Assembly: GCF_047948215.1 (NCBI RefSeq)
Contig: NC_134456.1
Span: forward strand, 83,654,515-83,718,514
DNA from: Lycorma delicatula
Taxonomy: Eukaryota > Arthropoda > Insecta > Hemiptera > Fulgoridae
Length of the DNA: 64,000 nt
Direction of reading: 5' to 3'
The number at the start of each line of letters is the position of its first letter. Position 1 is the first letter of the stretch. The translations under genes were made by a program, and so were the position numbers. Under the pieces are notes generated by a model. It was given only the letters and a program-made list of their open reading frames with translations. It ran no database searches and was not told where the DNA came from. This document shows positions 37,009 through 48,266 of the stretch, one piece after another.

Positions 37009-38014
37009 CGAGGCCTGTTCAGAAATTAACTGAACTTTATTATTTTTAATATTTATTAATTTTACTGATTATTAAAAAAGTACCCTTCAAAAAAATACTT
37101 CCCTCCACTATTCACACACTTTTCTCAGCAGTGTTTCCATTTTGCTTTGTGCACCCGGCACCACCAGGTAGCCAAGCAAGTCTTGGATAGCTTCATCTGA
37201 AATAGCTTTTAAAGTCATAGACGAATTTGAATTAATGTCATCAATAGTCTCAAAACGACGTCCTTTCATCACTGATTTTAATTTCGGAAACAAGAAAAAA
37301 TCACAATGAGCCAGGTCTAGCAAGTAGGGAGGATGAGGGTAGACAATCATCTGATTTTTGGCACAAAACTGATTAATTGACAAAGCTGAGTGTGGGTGCA
37401 TTGTCGTGATAAAGGAAACATGAGTTGTCTTGTCACAATTATGGTCTCTGTCCACTAGATATTCTTTCTACTATTCGGTCATCGAACGAAGAACAAACTT
37501 TGCTGCTTGTTCAATCTTTCAGTAAAGATATCAAGGCATGATCCAATCGAGGTGCCTCTTCTGCAACTTCTCCGACAGTCGATTGGCGATTTGCACGCAC
37601 CAGATCGTTGATTTTCTGAACGCGGGTGTCGAAGTCGAAGGCCTTCCTGATCGAGGGTCATCTTCAATCGACTGACGACCACTTTTGAATCGTGAAAACC
37701 ATTCGTAACATTGCATACCACCCAGAGCATCATTTCCGTAAGGTTGTTTCAAAAGTTGAAACGTTTCTATGAAAGGTTTCCCCAGCTTCACGCAAAAGTT
37801 TATGTTAAATCGTTGCTCCCAAAAATCGCTAATAACACTTAAAGACATTGCAATCAAATAACAATAACACGAAAATTAAACGAGATATCGACAATCCAAG
37901 AACACGTGGTTAAAGGGGAGGTAATGTGGAACACAAAGCTTCCAACTGCATGTGACTAAATATCTTCGTTGTCGCGTAATTAAAAATGTTCGGTTGATTT
38001 CTGAACAGACCTCG
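37009..38014 (-). mobile_element. Mariner-like element with terminal repeats and TA flanks, internally deleted
   Basis: The ends are CGAGGCCTGTTCAGAAATTA (37009-37028) and the reverse complement of 37987-38014 (CGAGGTCTGTTCAGAAATCA), giving about 27-bp terminal repeats. TA dinucleotides flank both sides (37007-37008 and 38015-38016), as mariner insertion requires. The minus-strand frame from 37857 gives the DNA-binding part: EQRFNINFCVKLGKPFIETF, YGNDALGGMQCYEWFSRFK, then EDDPRSGRPST. The 37455-37108 frame gives the C-terminal part with PPYLLDLAHCDFFLFPKLKS (third catalytic Asp) and RRFETIDDI. The DNA between (about 37456-37530) is far too short to hold the first catalytic region, so that part is deleted. 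HDNAP-type text (second Asp) is present but frame-shifted (about 37402-37385). Non-autonomous at best. Confidence 0.94.
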
Positions 38015-38016
38015 TA

Positions 38017-38433
38017 TGTATCTACAAATGCAAAGTTTTGAAGTTGATCGCTGTCCCAAAAAAGCAATTTTTCCACCTTGTTTTTAATAACCATATTAAT
38101 TTTTTGAAAAATAAAAAAATATGTTTTTTATTTTTACTTTTTTTTTTGTGAGTTTATCAGAAATTTTACTCTTGGGACTGGGATAATATATTTCTACAAC
38201 TGATTTCTCTCACTATCTTTTTGAGATAAACTTTTATCTTTTCACCCTATATTGGGGGCATGAAAGAAAGCATATTGAGTTTGAATGGTATCAACAGTAA
38301 ACTTAACAATTCTCTCATTGTGTTTTATTTATTAAGTTTTGTTTTTGTAATAAATGTATAATTTTGCTAATTCATCTATACCTAATAATGATTAATATTT
38401 ATTTTGCTGTTACACTCTTTTGTAAATAGTTGT
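38017..38433. other. AT-rich spacer
   Basis: No gene or clear repeat. The flank of the mariner element runs into poly-T-rich DNA before direct repeat copy B at 38434. Confidence 0.55.
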
Positions 38434-38489
38434 TTTATTACATGTTTCCAACATATTTTTCATATAAGCTGTAGTACATCTTTAGATAG
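38434..38489 (+). repeat. Direct repeat copy B, ending at the R1 5' boundary
   Basis: Nearly identical to 33882-33936. Its last 14 bases, GTACATCTTTAGAT (38474-38487), resemble GTAAATCTTTGGAT at 44321-44334, right after the R1 A-tail. This reads as a slightly decayed 14-bp target-site duplication. Confidence 0.75.
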
Positions 38490-38863
38490 ATTGAGTAAGT
38501 GTACTCGTACCGTACGGCCGTGTTGTGCTGCTCCGCGATTAAAGTATTATTTGACTCGCTATTTTCTTTGAAATGGACAATAGGAATTGTTAGGTGAGCG
38601 TTTACTGCATATGTTTTGAAATTTTTACGATTTTTGGTTAGCAGTTGGATTTTTTTGTCGTTTCGACCTTATTGTCACAGTCAGTAAGGATTATAGTGGA
38701 GCGTCTCTTCGCTGTACGTGATTATTCGGTTATCTCCAGCTGATAACAGATAACATATCAGTGAGCGGTAATATATTTAATATAAATATCATTAACGATA
38801 ATAGATAACATCGGCACCTAAGGAAACTTTCCCTACTATTTTTTTCCATGTCCGACTACTGAT

Positions 38864-40500
38864 ATGGAGGAATCATCGGAAGGCATGAATGAGACCACTT
38901 CGGAGCCGTCCAATTCGCGTGCGGCAGACATGGAGTTACCCCTTGTGCAGAATACTGCTAGAGAGCATTTGGCAGATGTACTACCTGAAGGGCTCCCCCC
39001 TGGAACAACTACGGACATCAGGAGGGGAGTCAAAAGATTGAAGGCGAGACAATCCTCCACGGAGCAGGAGGAGGTGTCTACAGAGATGGAGGACTTTGTC
39101 AGTAAATAAGAGCGCTTGGCCAAGGCACTCAGCAAAAATATAGATAAAAATATCCAAAAAAAAGATGAAAGAACTGGAGGTGGACATTAGTGCTGCGAAA
39201 ACTGGTTAACAGCGCTTCTGACCGTACGTTCAAGAGACAGACTGCGGAGGCAACCACTCAGACGTGGGTCGCTACCGGCTGCCCAATCATGGATGCTCTG
39301 GATAACGGGGTACCCACGGGGCAAATGACCGATTTTATTAAGAAAGATTGGCTTCGTTCGGAGTGCATTTCGTAACACTAAAATTGGTGCTCCGGATAGA
39401 AGAATGGACGGACTGGGCACTGTTACCATATTGGATATGCACGCTATGAAGGAAGGCAGGGTCTTGGACACACTTGCAGCTAGGCACCTGCAGGTGGCCT
39501 GGCTTCTGAGCAAATCAAATATCAGAGCTGGAAGTGTTGTTTCGGCTACGTTGGAGGCACGACTTATTGGACAAATTGGACGAGATGTGACGCCAGTCTC
39601 AAACATGTTTCAGTTGCCTGCGTAGATTCTGATGATGGAGGGGATCTTGCTGGGGCTCTTGTGGACGTCTTTAACAGAATCAGGATAAATAGTGGCGGCT
39701 GCATGGGGCAAATTCAAACGGAGATCTATGGGCTGAATACTGCGACCTACGTACGAAAGATACTAAAATGTGAGGGCAGAGCGTCTGGACGCTGTCTACA
39801 CATAATCGCGCCGGATGCCAGATTTCCATGTGCTTGGAGTAACGAATCCCCTTCTGATGCCTTCCACAAGATGGAGACTATGATGATTAAAACTACGGGG
39901 ACTTATTCCGATTTATTCAAATCCCTTAAGATACAAGTTGTATCGCCGACGTTGGAGATTCTCTCCTTATGTAAGACTGGAGAGAACATGTAAAAAAGGG
40001 TGAAGGAGAAAAAGGAAAACTCGGGCGAATTAAAACAGTTATTAACAAGTACTATTAAGAAGGGAAAGGTACACACTAAGACCAGGATGGCCATTCTCCG
40101 GGTGCGAAACATGGAGAGCGGCATACTGCCGGCTGAAGTCCAACAATTGCTGTCTGAGGCCTGTGGTCAGGAAATGCCGGAAGATCTCAAAATGATCGTC
40201 AGACCTGGATACGGAGAAACTGTGGCGACGTGTCTATTTCCTGCGACGATCGTCTTATCACTGGTGCAGAGAAGAAGGGTCAAGATAGACCTCATGTTGT
40301 GCAGAGTAGATGTTTTAAACCTACCTATGAAGAGTTATCGATGCATGGAGTTTGGCCATACAGCTAGAAACTGCAAAGGTGCTGATAGGTCGGCTGCGTC
40401 TTTCAACAGTGGTGGTGGAGGGCACCGCGCTGCGGAGTGTAGGAATACTGCAAAATGCGTTAGATGCGGCTTAGAGGGCACCGTACCGGAGCGGCAGCAT
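38864..40500 (+). pseudogene. R1 ORF1 (gag-like) relic
   Basis: ORF1 of R1-type LINEs encodes an RNA-binding protein that packages element RNA. The frame opens at 38864 (MEESSEGMNETTSEPS) with an acidic Ser/Thr-rich start, then stops at 39107-39109. Pieces continue in shifted frames at 39190-39375, 39404-39625, 39661-39993 and 40000 onward. Near the end, knuckle-like blocks read YRCMEFGHTARNC, GGGHRAAEC and KCVRCGLEG. In a working CCHC array each would have two leading cysteines; here the first has lost one and the second has lost both. At least four frame breaks make it non-functional. Confidence 0.85.
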
Positions 40501-40509
40501 GCCATGGAG

Positions 40510-40845
40510 AGGCTAATACGGAGAGACGTAGTAGAAGCCAGGGGAGGACTGGGCAAGCTCCAACACGTTGACGAGGATACTGCAGGTGAACCTGAACCAT
40601 GCAGTGCTGGCACAGGACCTTCTGGTCAATTGTGCGGAGGTGGCGCGGACGTCACGCTCATCTCCGAACCGTGCGCTTCTCGACCTCGTCCTGGTTGGAT
40701 GATGTCTGAGGACGGGACTGCGGCGATCTGGTGCTGTACAGGACACTCTGGCTGGGAAGGGGCTTTGTAAGGGCGAGGTTGGGAGGAGGAGTGACCTACT
40801 CCTCCGCCTACCATCAGCATGGAGTGTGTTCCGTTCCACTTGTGC
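40510..40845 (+). pseudogene. R1 ORF2 endonuclease, N-terminal part
   Basis: Broken frames give QVNLNHAVLAQDLLVNCAEV (about 40585-40644), DVTLISEP (about 40649-40672, the catalytic Glu region), then GTAAIWCCTG (about 40715-40744) and GRGFVRARLGGG (about 40758-40793). These are the first half of the AP-like endonuclease. The domain breaks off around 40845 and resumes at about 41573 with VLVAGDFNAW, so the intervening DNA is an insertion. Confidence 0.8.
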
Positions 40846-40849
40846 CGAT

Positions 40850-41572
40850 GATTTCATTTTGTACTGAAAGGTTTGCGGCCAAACTTCGACTTCAAACCAA
40901 ACCTGTTTTAATGCTGATCACAGGTATTAGTAATGTTGTTACTAAGTCTAAGCTAAGTATGGATTTAAATATTGATTCTAGATATGAAGATTTTAATTTT
41001 TATTTGAAATGACGTGTAATGCCATCCATTACAGGTTTATTACTTAATAATTTTGTAAACGTAACTGACTGGTAAATTCCATCTCACCTTTTTCTAGCCG
41101 ATCCTCATTTTAACATTCCTGGGCAAATCGACATTCTTCTGGGAGCTCAATATTATCTTTCTTTACTTAAGCCTGTTCAATTAACTCATAATTCCAATCA
41201 TACCATACTTCAAGAAACTCGTCTTGGTATCATAGTCTCTGGTCAAATTCCTAGTAAATATAATAAGCGGAAATACAATTCAAATTCAATATCACTTCTT
41301 GTTAGTTATGAACAACTTTCCTCTCAATTAGAATCATTTTGGAGATCTCCAAAATGATTATGTTACGTTATGTGTTAAATTGTAATTTATACGTTACAAA
41401 AATGTCAAGACGACAAGTAATTAAAGAACAACTTAATAAGCAACAGAGCGTTGTTTCAATTCATCACCTATGAAAATACAGTCCAACCTCGCTCTAAAAT
41501 CTACCACAACGTATTAACGGTCTTAAGACGAGATCGTTCATAACAGTGTTATAAGAGATTTTAACTACTATA
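40850..41572 (+). mobile_element. BEL/Pao retrotransposon fragment nested in R1 ORF2
   Basis: The frame TERFAAKLRLQTKPVLMLITG (about 40867-40927) through SRYEDFNF, then LADPHFNIPGQIDILLGAQY (about 41097-41156), ILQETRLGIIVSGQIP and QLSSQLESFW matches the aspartic protease to RT linker of BEL/Pao polyproteins. One in-frame stop (TGA at about 41010) and another near 41073 show decay. The portion from about 41370 to 41572 is AT-rich and unrecognised. No LTRs are present and the fragment is in the same orientation as R1. AT-rich composition contrasts with the host element. Confidence 0.85.
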
Positions 41573-42100
41573 GTGAGGGATATGTCTACACGTCAACCAG
41601 TGCTGGTGGCAGGTGATTTTAATGCCTGGTCGGTCGAGTGGGGATCTGCCAGGACAAACGCAAGAGGTTCGGTGCTTATGGAAATGATTACGGCGCTGGA
41701 TTTAGTAATGCTAATCGTTGGCGATGCATACACATTTCGGAGAGGGCCCTCGGGCTCGATAATCGACGTGACTTTTGCCTCCCCTGAGCTTGCTGCTCGC
41801 ATTGCAGATTGGAGTGTGGGAATGCTACACGGTCAGCGATCATCAAGACGATCACTGGGACCGGAGCTTGAAGTGATGGACCACCTATATTCACGGGCTG
41901 GAGGACCAGGGACTTTGACCCTGGTGTTTTTACCGCACGGCTTAACCTACGTGCAAGACGACGGGTCTCCACGGGAGAGGGGAAGGCCACATGTCTTGCC
42001 GATTATCTTGAAGAAGCCTGCGAAGTTCTCCCACGTAAGTACGTCTGCAGGGGTTGTGCGCCTGCATATTGGTGGTCTGCTGATATAGCAAGGAAGCGAA
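41573..42100 (+). pseudogene. R1 ORF2 endonuclease, C-terminal part
   Basis: The open frame from 41573 reads MRDMSTRQPVLVAGDFNAWS, then EWGSARTNARG, TFRRGPSGSIIDVTFASPEL and ADWSVG. The GDFNAW and SIIDVTF blocks are the central catalytic and phosphate-binding parts of the endonuclease. The final S-D-H block is damaged: the text at about 41836-41850 (SSRRS, where YSDHQ is expected) is shifted or altered. The rest of the frame to 42088 is a frame-shifted read of the linker. Confidence 0.85.
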
Positions 42101-42123
42101 AAGAATGTCACCGTGCTAGAAGT

Positions 42124-43060
42124 ATGACAAGGGCGTACTTGCATTCGGTGAAAGTCGTATACGCTGAGCTGTATAAGGAAAAGAGGAGAGAGCTTGCTAA
42201 GCTCTTCGTACAGTCAAAGAGAAAATGTTGGGCTCAATTAATTGAGGAGGAGGAGACGGATCCGTGGGGAAGGCCCTATGCGGTTCTAGTGAAGAAAGCA
42301 GTAAGACCTAGAGCTACAGTTATGAGGTGTCCGCAAGAAGTGCTGAACATAGTTGATGGGCTCTTCCCCTCGGGGACGAATTACTCCCAGAGATAAGAGG
42401 CGCGGCTGGGACTGCACCGTCGCAGAAGTGGAGGCCGCGATCACACGAATATCGTCAGCCGGAGCGCCTGGCCCGTATCTCCTGTTTAATATGGTTATCA
42501 AGGTGGCAGCTCGGGCTGAGCCAGAGGCAATTTTAGAGACATACAACGCCTGCCTGTCTTAACGAGACAGTTTTTTATGGCAGATGGAAGCGTCAGCGGC
42601 TGGTGTTAGTTCCTAAACCAGGAAGGGATTTGGTACTTTCCTCCTCGTACCAGCCGCTGGCGATAGCGAAGGTACTGAAACGTATGCTTCAGCAAAGGAT
42701 AGTTAGTGTACTGGAAGAGCAGGGCGGGCTCTCCACGAATTAGTAATCGCCGGGGTAAGTCCGCCCTCGATGCTGCCTGCGACTTGGTGGCGGGAAGATC
42801 CTTGAGAAGAGGTGATGGTAGGATCTGCGTCCTAGTTACACTGGACGTACGAAACGCGTTTAATTGCATCCGCCACTCAGCAATAATGGGAGCAATGGAG
42901 GACCTTCATGTCCCTTCTTACCTGCGACGGATGGTGCGAAATTACCTTACTGGACGTCAGATGATTTTTAGACTGCATGATGGGTATGTTGAGAAGAACC
43001 TCAATAGAGGGGTCGGTCCTTGGACCGACACTCAGGAATATACCCCTCCATTATAAGCCT
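42124..43060 (+). pseudogene. R1 ORF2 reverse transcriptase relic lacking the YADD motif
   Basis: Blocks in order: KVVYAELYKEKRRELAKLF (42148-42204), ITRISSAGAPG (about 42441-42473, fingers), LPKVLKRML-like text (about 42660-42700), GKSALDAACDLV (about 42755-42790), motif A VTLDVRNAFNCIRH (about 42835-42876), and motif B remains reading SVLGPT (about 43013-43030). After TLRNI the sequence jumps to KTKMVVISAARRP, which lies beyond motif C. The YxDD catalytic pair is therefore deleted along with roughly 70-80 residues. The element cannot encode an active RT. Confidence 0.85.
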
Positions 43061-43074
43061 AATATATCCCGAAA

Positions 43075-43967
43075 CGAAGATGAAAAGACGAAGATGGTGG
43101 TGATCTCTGCCGCCAGGAGGCCAACTTTACGTCTGCTCCTTGATAGCAGAGAAATTGTGTCTCAGGTGGCCATAAAATACTTGGGAATCTGGGTTAATTC
43201 CAGACCAAGATTGATTTGGTACTCACGTACTCGGGCTTATGAGCAGGCGGAGAAAACGTCACCGTCCTATAGGACGGTGTCCAGGGAGACGGTTGTTGCT
43301 GGATTGCCGCCTGTAGACTTGATATTGCGGCGTAGCAGAATTAGGGAACTGAGAACACTCCCATTAGAGGAAAGGAAGCGTTCTGCTGAACTAGAAGAGA
43401 TCGCACAAACATGGCAGTAGCGGTGGGATCGAGCCACGAAGGGCAGGTGGACCCACCGCGTTATTGGGGACATCAGAGGGTGGTGTCGTAGGGCCCATGG
43501 CATGCTGAGTTTTGAGTTAACGCAATTCCTGGCGGGTCATGGGGGATTCAGGTCTTGTTTGTATAGATTTGGGCTCGATCAATCTGAAAATTGTCCGGAG
43601 TGTGAGGTGGAAGAGATCCCCCCAACATGTTTTCTTTTTGTGTCCGCGTTCGCCATAAAGCGTAGAGAGATGCTCGGCAACCTAAGACATGAGCACATGT
43701 TTCATCCTACGAGTCCTATTACAAGGTGACGCACAGTGGAAGACTATGGAAAGATTCGTCAGGCCGGTCATGAGGAAGCTCCAATTATATGAGTGGTCCC
43801 GCAGAGGAGAATGGCGCCGGAGGGCGGGCAGATCCTCGGCTGAGTGCTTAGGGGCCCCCCCGTATGTGTGGGGGTCGCCTGGTTGCGATGAGGCCGGGTA
43901 CACTCTGCTCGTACGTCTGATGGTGGCTACTGGTAAGTGGTGTGACTGTTTAAGATTTCTGTCTTGA
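43075..43967 (+). pseudogene. R1 ORF2 thumb and C-terminal zinc-finger region, relic
   Basis: KTKMVVISAARRP, then AIKYLGIWVNSRPRL (the conserved K-YLG-[VI] block), a linker, and after a stop at 43418-43420 WDRATKGRWTHRVIGDIRGW (about 43421-43480). The next frame, 43502-43729, gives ELTQFLAGHGGFRSCLYRFG and NCPECEVEE, where two Cys of the terminal CCHC-like zinc finger remain; the expected downstream His/Cys (H-V-L-F-x-C) reads as frame-shifted CFLFVS. A last frame (43689-43967) shows the C-terminal end. Stops separate each piece. Confidence 0.82.
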
Positions 43968-44320
43968 CGGCTGTGTGGATGTGCACGCGTGGGTGTTGTG
44001 GATGTTAGTAGCTTGTCCTGATTTCTGCAGGTTCTTGTGTTGTTGTCTGTGTATGTATTTGGCGTGCTGTATGTTGCTTATGTGGTGTGTGACATTGTTG
44101 GATTGTTATGACTGTGTGTGTGTGTGTGTGGGCAATTCCCCCTTCTTCTGATGAAATGTTTTTATAAGTAGTCCCAGGAATGAGGAAACCAGGGGTGGAG
44201 GTTTAGTCAGTAGTGCACAAGTATACATACACACTTGGTTATAACTGGCAGAACCGGTTAGTGAGCCTGACACTGCTTAGGTGCCCGTAAATGGGGTTCT
44301 TCCACCTCTTAAAAAAAAAA
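43968..44320 (+). other. R1 3' UTR and A-tail
   Basis: GT-rich non-coding DNA including a (GT)n run (44113-44131), ending AAATGGGGTTCTTCCACC and TCTT then ten A residues (44311-44320). The tail and the following GTAAATCTTTGGAT set the 3' boundary of the insertion. Confidence 0.8.
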
Positions 44321-44470
44321 GTAAATCTTTGGATTGGCTAAAAGAGAACAATTTTTTTTTTTGTTGAGAATATTGTTTTTATGATTTCATGTTATTTAAA
44401 TAAGTGTTTTTAAAAGAGTGTTACAAATCATGCACAATAAAAAACATGAAGTATCAATAAACTTTAAAGT

Positions 44471-44670
44471 TGAAGGTTCTGAGATTCAAATCCTAGTAAA
44501 AATTAGTTGCTTTTAAACAGATTTGAATGCTAGACAGTGGATACAGGTGTATTTTGGTGGTTGGGGTTCAATTAATCACACGTCTCAAGAATGGTCGGCC
44601 TGATTCTGTACAAAACTATAACTCATTTACATGTCATAAATATCCTCTTCTCATTGGGCCAGAGGGGGTT
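44471..44670 (+). repeat. SINE family 1, 5'-truncated and diverged
   Basis: Starts around TTCTGAGATTCAAATCCTAG (B-box region, 44478-44497) and continues TTTGAATGCTAGACAGTGGA, GGTGGTTGGGGTTCAATTAA, CACACGTCTCAAGAATGGTC to the ATTTACATGTCATAAATATC region; the end is blurred. Older than the full-length copies. Confidence 0.78.
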
Positions 44671-46988
44671 ACTTACTGTTCATTAATTGAACAGACTGCA
44701 ATGTAAACATTAGGAAAATAATATAAATAAACTGTAATAAAAGAAGAACCCTTGCACTAACTAATAATAATAAAAAATATATAGCATATACTGTAATATT
44801 TTATTTTTAAGTACTCTGGCAGTAATATATATGACTACAAATACATAATTATGAATAATATACAAACTAAAATAATCTAAAAACAATTTATGTTAATGTT
44901 GATAAATCATATTCTGTAAACAAGGAATTTAAATATATAATTTATAACGTAATACCACAAGGAACTTTTAAATTCTATATACTTATTACTCTTATTATAT
45001 ACATTTTCTATATTGCTTCTTTTATAATTAACAATTTATTATGATGCAATACAAAAAATGTACGAAATAAAAATTTAAACTATTAATTGATAAATAATAA
45101 TATTTAAATGAATTAGTGTATACAGTTTCTTATGTATCTAAAGCAAATAATTACATAATAACTTTGTACTAAAAATATTACCATGTTCATAACCACAAAA
45201 GCACTAATACCCATTTTGTTATAAGCAATATAAATACCATGTAATATAATAATTTTTAAAGAACCATAAAAACAGTGAATAAATATAATATATTTTCGGT
45301 AACAATTTTTAAATAATAATAGCAAATTACTGAAGTATTAGATTAGCAATAATTCATAACCTTTTTTAATAAAAAGTTAAGTAACTGACTAAATTACAAT
45401 AAAAAAGGTAAGGAGTAAAAAAAAAAAAAATTTTATTATCTAAATGTACATTTGTATTTTCTATATGTATTTATTCATAATGCAAATAATAGATAAATAA
45501 GCAAATACATATACATTTTATTGACTAAAATAGTAACTGAAACCGTAATTTATTAATAAATAAATATAAGCAAAAATAAACCATGTAACTAATATATATA
45601 TAAAATACACTATATTTCTGAAACAGCTTAAAAGATTAATGCAATAAATCTATATAAAATAAATAAAAATATTGTACTGAAAAAGAGTTAAAAATTAAAC
45701 AGTTACATCTAAACAAATAATTACGAATGAAAGAAATAAAATCTGTTTAAAACGAAATAATAAACATATTTTAGAAATTAAAATTAATCAAGAATAAATA
45801 AATATACAACTCAGATCATCCTCCCCAGATTAATAAACAGTAAAAAATTAATATATTACCAACTTAAAAATTTTGTTTTGATGGATGTAAACTGGTACTT
45901 CATTAAGATTTTATATATTTAAAATGTGAAATGTAAAAGCTTCTATCAATAACGCTACATCATATCTATGATTATAACAACATCTTTATATTTAAAATTA
46001 CAGGCCATAACATATTAGAAACACATTCTCATTTTTACACAGAAAAGACTAAACACTTAAAAATGTTTTAAAGTTATTACTGACCATAAAATCATTATTT
46101 CTATCCGGTTATTATTTAATAAGTTACTTAATAAATAAAATTTTAAAATACAAATATTTAATTTTACAACTATATCTCAAAACTAAATCACTACCTGCAA
46201 CATAAAAAATTTATAGCATATATTTGCCTGACACACAATCTTAGTAAATTGGTAATGAAAAACACTAGTATATAATATGATAGGATGTCAATTATCATTA
46301 ACCTACATATTCTTATCATGATATTAGCCCAATGTAACTGGAAATATTACATTTTTTCTAACAGCTGTTTGATGATGTTCCCATTCGTAACATAATTACC
46401 ATTCAGAAGAAAAAAAAATTGGGTATTACTTCTAATATAAAATCAAAACACAGGAATTTACTGAAGTATTAGAATTTACAGGTATAAATTAAAGAAAACT
46501 GAGAGCAAATCAGATTGATTGATTGATTGATTTTTAAAAATTCATGGAAGTTTCTAAATATTTTGTGAAGATTTACTATATCAGGGAAACACAAGTCATG
46601 TATCCTGATTTTGGAGTACATCTAAGTTGCATTTCTGGATGGCCAGGTCAGAATGTATTGCTAATTAAAACCCAAATACAAAGTAGTAGCCCAGAAACAG
46701 TAACAAGAACCAAAGAATATTAAAATCTAACTGGTTTACCTTGACCTGTCATCAGTTGAACTATAAATCTTCTGCCTTAAACTTAAATAAATAAAATTAT
46801 AAAATCTTAAGTGAGGTGATTATTGCTCAACAGCAGTTGTATGTAAAGCAAAATGTTGACATCTGAACTGATAGTAGCTAGGACCTAAACAGATAATGCC
46901 TAAAAAAAATTTAATTAAATGAAAATTAAAAAAAAAAAAATTGTCCTGCTGTATTGTTTTTATGCATGCACACACATGTATGTAAATA
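44671..46988. other. AT-rich non-coding tract
   Basis: Extremely AT-rich with no supported gene. A 70-codon minus frame at 45113-45325 is low-complexity. A (GATT)n mini-run occurs at about 46513-46531. Confidence 0.5.
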
Positions 46989-48266
46989 TACAGTGTTCAT
47001 AAATAAAGTGTTTCCATGATTACAGTTAAAGCTGGGTGGGTTACAGCAAAAGAAAGAAAAAACTATCAATTTCTTTTTATTACTGGTTTATTGAGGCAGA
47101 GGAAGAGTAGAAAGCACTGTGATCAACCTTCTATAAAATGGCATCAATCCAGGAGAAAGCACAATGTGTGTTGTGGTATCATGAGTTGAAATCACAGACT
47201 ACTGTGCAGAGATTTTAGAAGGCAATATGGACAACCAGCACCTGATAGCAAGAGCATCGTTGCATGGTATGTAAAGTTTAAGGAGAGTGGAGGTATAGTC
47301 GACTTTCTGTGAACAGGGCGGCCATTCATTAGCAAAAAGAAGGTTGATGTTGTACATATTTCTACATAGCCCTTTCAAATCTAACCATCATGCATCTTGT
47401 GAACTAGGGATTCCCGGTCAACGGTGCATAAAATTTTTGCACAAGAAACTAAGGTTGCACGAGTGTAAAATTCGATATTGCAACATCTACAGCCAGATGA
47501 TGGCCCTTGTTGTGCTGCCTTTGTGACCAAGTTTTTGCAATGGACTGATGATGACAATGAGTAATGGCGTGTGCTTTTCAGATAAGGCTACTTTCCACAC
47601 CTCAGGTAGAGTAAACAGGCATAATGTGAGAATACGGCACTAAAAAAATCCATTCTTTACCAGGGAAAAGATTAGAGATTCCCCTAAAGTGAATGTGTGA
47701 TGCAGTTTGATGGACAACGGAATCATTGGTCCCTTCCTTTTCATTGAGCAATCAATGAAAACATAACAGCTTACATTTATCTGGATATGCTGCAATACTT
47801 TGCTGTACTTCAACTAAGTGACTTGCAACTTAGGATGGTTTTCCAGCTGGGAGATGTACCACCACATTGGGGATTACTAGTTTAAGTTTTTCTGAATTGA
47901 TCATTTCATGGCAGATGGATTGGGTGTGATGGTCCCACTCCCTAGCCACCATAATCACCATACATAACTCCCTTAGACTTTTCCTCTGAGGTTATGTTAA
48001 AGACAGAGTCTATGCAACACCCGTATCTGATCTGGACACATTGAGATGGAGAATAACTGAAGCTGTTGCTAGTGTTACCAAAGAAATGTTGACCAACGTA
48101 TGGCACGAAACTGATTACTGATTGGACATTCTACAAGTGTCAAAAGGCGCACATGTTGAAGTTTATTGACATAGTAAAAAAAACTTTATAATTTTTTCTT
48201 TCTTTTACATAGCTATAACTGTAATAGTTTTTTGTATTCATGGAAAGACTTTATGGACACTCTGCA
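46989..48266 (+). mobile_element. DUF4817-type Tc1/mariner-like element with both terminal repeats, inactive
   Basis: The left end (CAGTGTTCATAAATAAAGTG from 46991) and the reverse complement of the right end (CAGAGTGTCCATAAAGTCTT, 48245-48264) match over about 30 bases with small gaps. TA dinucleotides at 46987-46988 and 48267-48268 are consistent with a TA target. The transposase relic starts at about 47137 (MASIQEKAQCVLWYHELKSQ) with the HTH-like VAWYVKFKESGG, then DGQRNHWSL-like pieces and FQLGDVPPHW (about 47850-47879, where QDGAPPHW is expected, so the Asp context is altered). PDITPLDFF-type text (third catalytic site) is mutated near 47935-47990, and the end SKGAHVEVY lies at about 48141-48170. 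Stops are frequent. Confidence 0.88.

Larger units (their letters stand above)
38488..44320 (+). mobile_element. R1-clade non-LTR retrotransposon, inactive, with nested insertion
   Basis: A GC-rich element of about 5.8 kb in AT-rich DNA: 5' UTR (38488-38863), ORF1 relic (38864 to about 40500), ORF2 relic (about 40510-43967), 3' UTR (43968-44310) and A-tail (44311-44320). Clade evidence: an ORF1 ending in zinc-knuckle text, an ORF2 endonuclease with VAGDFNAWSVEWGS, RT text, and the C-terminal block GRWTHRVIGDIRGW ... ELTQFLAGHGGFRSCLYRFG, all typical of R1-like elements. It is not in 28S rDNA. Candidate duplications are GTACATCTTTAGAT (38474-38487) and GTAAATCTTTGGAT (44321-44334). ORF2 is interrupted by a BEL/Pao-derived fragment. 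Confidence 0.9.

Noticed and set aside
38864..39135. Minus-strand frames over the R1 element (for example 38836-39135, 39187-39606)
   Set aside because: Antisense shadows of the GC-rich R1 coding region, where stop codons are rarer on both strands.
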